Source: Halosimplex pelagicum (lineage in GTDB: Archaea > Halobacteriota > Halobacteria > Halobacteriales > Haloarculaceae). Taken from it: a stretch of DNA of 64,000 bases. This document shows positions 62,643-64,000 of this stretch, piece after piece. Each line of letters opens with the position of its first letter. Positions within the stretch are counted from its first letter, which is position 1. The notes under the pieces were generated by a model. It had not been told where the DNA came from. It saw only the letters and a program-made list of their open reading frames with translations, and searched no databases. The position numbers were made by a program, and so were the translations under genes. The stretch spans positions 3,968,001 through 4,032,000 of the forward strand of contig NZ_CP058909.1 in assembly GCF_013415905.1 (NCBI RefSeq), written 5' to 3'.

Positions 62643-62909
62643 CTCGCGGCCTATCTGATCGGTGGTGGCGCGATATCGCTGCGGAACCTCAGGTGGACGA
62701 CGACGGATATCGATTTGGCCGTACGGGTCGCCGAAGACGACGCGTACGGCCAACTGTGGGCTGTCCTGATGGATCTTGGGTATGCCGAAGTACAATCGCT
62801 GGATCCAGATTTTCGGGCGCTAGGCGCGACCAGTTGCGTCGAGAACGACGATGGCTGTCGCCTCGGTATCTTCAACCAGATGGTTGAATTTCTGAATCTT
62901 TCTTTGTAG
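62643..62909 (+). pseudogene. Nucleotidyltransferase/antitoxin-type remnant (DUF6036-like)
   Basis: 88 codons without a start: LIGGGAISLRNLRWTTTDIDLAV matches the GG...DIDL nucleotidyltransferase core of DUF6036-type antitoxins. The usual HTH N-terminus is missing (stop at about 62640), and the C-terminus ends early. It is a broken toxin-antitoxin component. Confidence 0.6.
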
Positions 62910-62952
62910 GTTGATGCGGCTTACATTCACTTTCACTACGGTTACTCCGCTT

Positions 62953-62960
62953 TTTTATAC
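62953..62960 (+). promoter_or_regulatory. TATA element of mre11
   Basis: TTTTATAC sits 22-29 bases upstream of the GTG at 62982, consistent with a leaderless transcript. Confidence 0.55.
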
Positions 62961-62981
62961 TCGCACCAACATTACCAGGTA

Positions 62982-64000
62982 GTGTCACGAACTCGGCTTC
63001 TCCATATCAGCGATTCCCATCTTGGGAAGCGACAGTATGGGTCAGATATCCGTCGAGAAGATTTTGCGAACGCGTTTGAACAGGCGATCGATATCGCTAT
63101 CGAACGAGGTGTGGACGCGGTGATCCACACTGGAGACTTGTTTGACGACCCGGTGCCGTCTCTCCCAACGGTGATGCGCGCTGCGGACGCACTCAAACCG
63201 CTAGAGGAGCGAGAGATCCCGTTTTATGGAATTGTCGGGAACCACGAGCGGAAAAACGACGAGCAGTGGTTGGATCTGCTTCGACGGACGAGCGCTGCTG
63301 CGCGACTCAGTAAAGAGCCGACGATGGTCGGCGATGTTGCCCTCTATGGTATCGATGCTGTCCGCCCGAGCGTGTGGGATAGTGCCGAATTCGAACTGGA
63401 GGAACCGCCTGAGGAGGCTTCGTGGACGATCCTCAGCATGCACGAGTTGCTATCACCACTTGCCACGGGCATGGGGCGTGTCTATCCGGCGTCAGAAGTT
63501 CTTGACCGAGTCGGGATCGAACTAGATGGTCTTGCACTCGGTGACCTGCATCAGCCAGAGAGTTCGGTGGTCAACGGGACCGATGTCTGGTATGCAAGCG
63601 CGACTGAGCGAGGTGGAAAAGATCAGGAAGAAACGGGGGTGGTTCAACTCATCGATGTCGATGACGATGGGATTCACCGGCGACAGATCGAACTAGAAAC
63701 TCGGCCGTTCTCGGTGTTCGAAATTCCGTTTGGTGAAGATGACGGAATAAGTCATGTGCGTGCCGTGCTCGAGCGGCATGATCTCGATGGAGCGGTGGCA
63801 AAGATTGAGTTGAGTGGTGAGCGTGGTGCGGTCACAGCCAACGAGGTGACGCAAATCGCGCGTGATGCCGGTGCGGCCGTCGTGAGCGTTGACGATAACC
63901 GAGGACGCGTCGATCTTGACGTGGAATCGATCGAGGCGATGTCGCTACAGGGACTTGATGGCGCGATCGAAGACCAACTCAAGGACGAGGACCTCTCAGG
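62982..64000 (+). CDS. mre11: Mre11 DNA repair nuclease, 3' end outside window
   Basis: The frame is open from the GTG at 62982 to the window edge, about 339 codons. Phosphoesterase motifs run in order: HISDSHLGKRQYG (I), IHTGDLFDD (II), GIVGNHER (III), then MHELLSP and LALGDLHQPE (the GxH-type motif). Mre11 is the manganese-dependent end-processing nuclease that pairs with Rad50 in double-strand break repair; rad50 is expected just downstream. A core gene, it marks the right border of the accessory region. Confidence 0.88.
   Translation, partial: MSRTRLLHISDSHLGKRQYGSDIRREDFANAFEQAIDIAIERGVDAVIHTGDLFDDPVPSLPTVMRAADALKPLEEREIPFYGIVGNHERKNDEQWLDLLRRTSAAARLSKEPTMVGDVALYGIDAVRPSVWDSAEFELEEPPEEASWTILSMHELLSPLATGMGRVYPASEVLDRVGIELDGLALGDLHQPESSVVNGTDVWYASATERGGKDQEETGVVQLIDVDDDGIHRRQIELETRPFSVFEIPFGEDDGISHVRAVLERHDLDGAVAKIELSGERGAVTANEVTQIARDAGAAVVSVDDNRGRVDLDVESIEAMSLQGLDGAIEDQLKDEDLS

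Noticed and set aside
1-64000. CRISPR array accompanying the RAMP operon
   Set aside because: I scanned the intergenic DNA, especially 46.5-47.2, 52.2-52.8 and 53.4-53.6 kb, and saw no regularly spaced 25-40 base repeats.
1-64000. tRNA or rRNA genes
   Set aside because: No stretch showed a cloverleaf with a proper T-loop and acceptor stem. A GGTTCGAAA near 35107 lacks paired arms.

Overview
The window reads as haloarchaeal (class Halobacteria) DNA. The predicted proteins are strongly acidic. There are TFB- and TBP-related sequences, archaeal promoter elements close to start codons (leaderless style), a haloarchaeal-type tyrosyl-tRNA synthetase and Mre11, IS1341-type and IS6-type insertion sequences with archaeal transposases, and many 50-75 residue zinc-ribbon proteins. 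tyrS and mre11 suggest a chromosome or main replicon, but most of the 64 kb is accessory: defence-like and signalling modules, toxin-antitoxin remnants, pseudogenes and IS scars.

Positions 1-16.7 kb hold one connected module. A tubulin/FtsZ-like GTPase (running off the left edge) is divergent from two co-transcribed membrane proteins, one a P-loop GTPase and the other a larger relative whose P-loop looks degenerate. A convergent operon then reads vWA protein, PP2C phosphatase fused to a pseudokinase, membrane-tethered kinase, zinc-ribbon/CAP protein and a second kinase with an acidic motif-repeat tail. Beyond a dead IS6 copy lies a membrane protein with DnaJ-like CXXCXGXG zinc repeats. I read this as a phospho-signalling circuit controlling a tubulin-like cytoskeletal or membrane-remodelling machine. 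Linkage of a tubulin-like family with vWA and GTPase genes has been reported before, but this kinase/pseudokinase/pseudo-GTPase arrangement deserves attention.

Positions 17-33 kb are a mosaic: a phosphoesterase/DHH pair with a broken second DHH copy about 5 kb away and a second phosphoesterase further on, a polyglutamate-hydrolase-like gene, an intact TnpB element, a set of tiny zinc and coiled-coil genes, a Fic protein, tyrS, DUF1810, a dual-specificity phosphatase, GNAT and small zinc ribbons. Positions 33-47 kb hold a HEAT-like protein, an IS200/IS605-derived non-autonomous element, an MntA/HepT pair cut by a MITE, a TumE-like/HTH pair, a decayed TFB gene, a PD-(D/E)XK-like protein and a rhomboid relative whose catalytic serine appears to be asparagine.

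Positions 47.2-52.3 kb are a compact, visibly GC-richer operon, and my best candidate for an undescribed system: small Cys-rich protein, Cas7/Csf2-like RAMP, unknown helical protein, second RAMP-like protein with a Cas5/Cas6-type glycine-rich end, YprB-like DEDD exonuclease, and HNH nuclease with winged helix. I saw no Cas1, Cas2, Cas3, DinG or CRISPR array. An intact IS6 copy separates it from a TM2-TerB / BrxD-like ATPase / Lhr-like helicase triad (53.6-59.7 kb), followed by a single-repeat TBP-like protein, an HNH nuclease with N-terminal repeats, an antitoxin-type nucleotidyltransferase remnant and the start of mre11.
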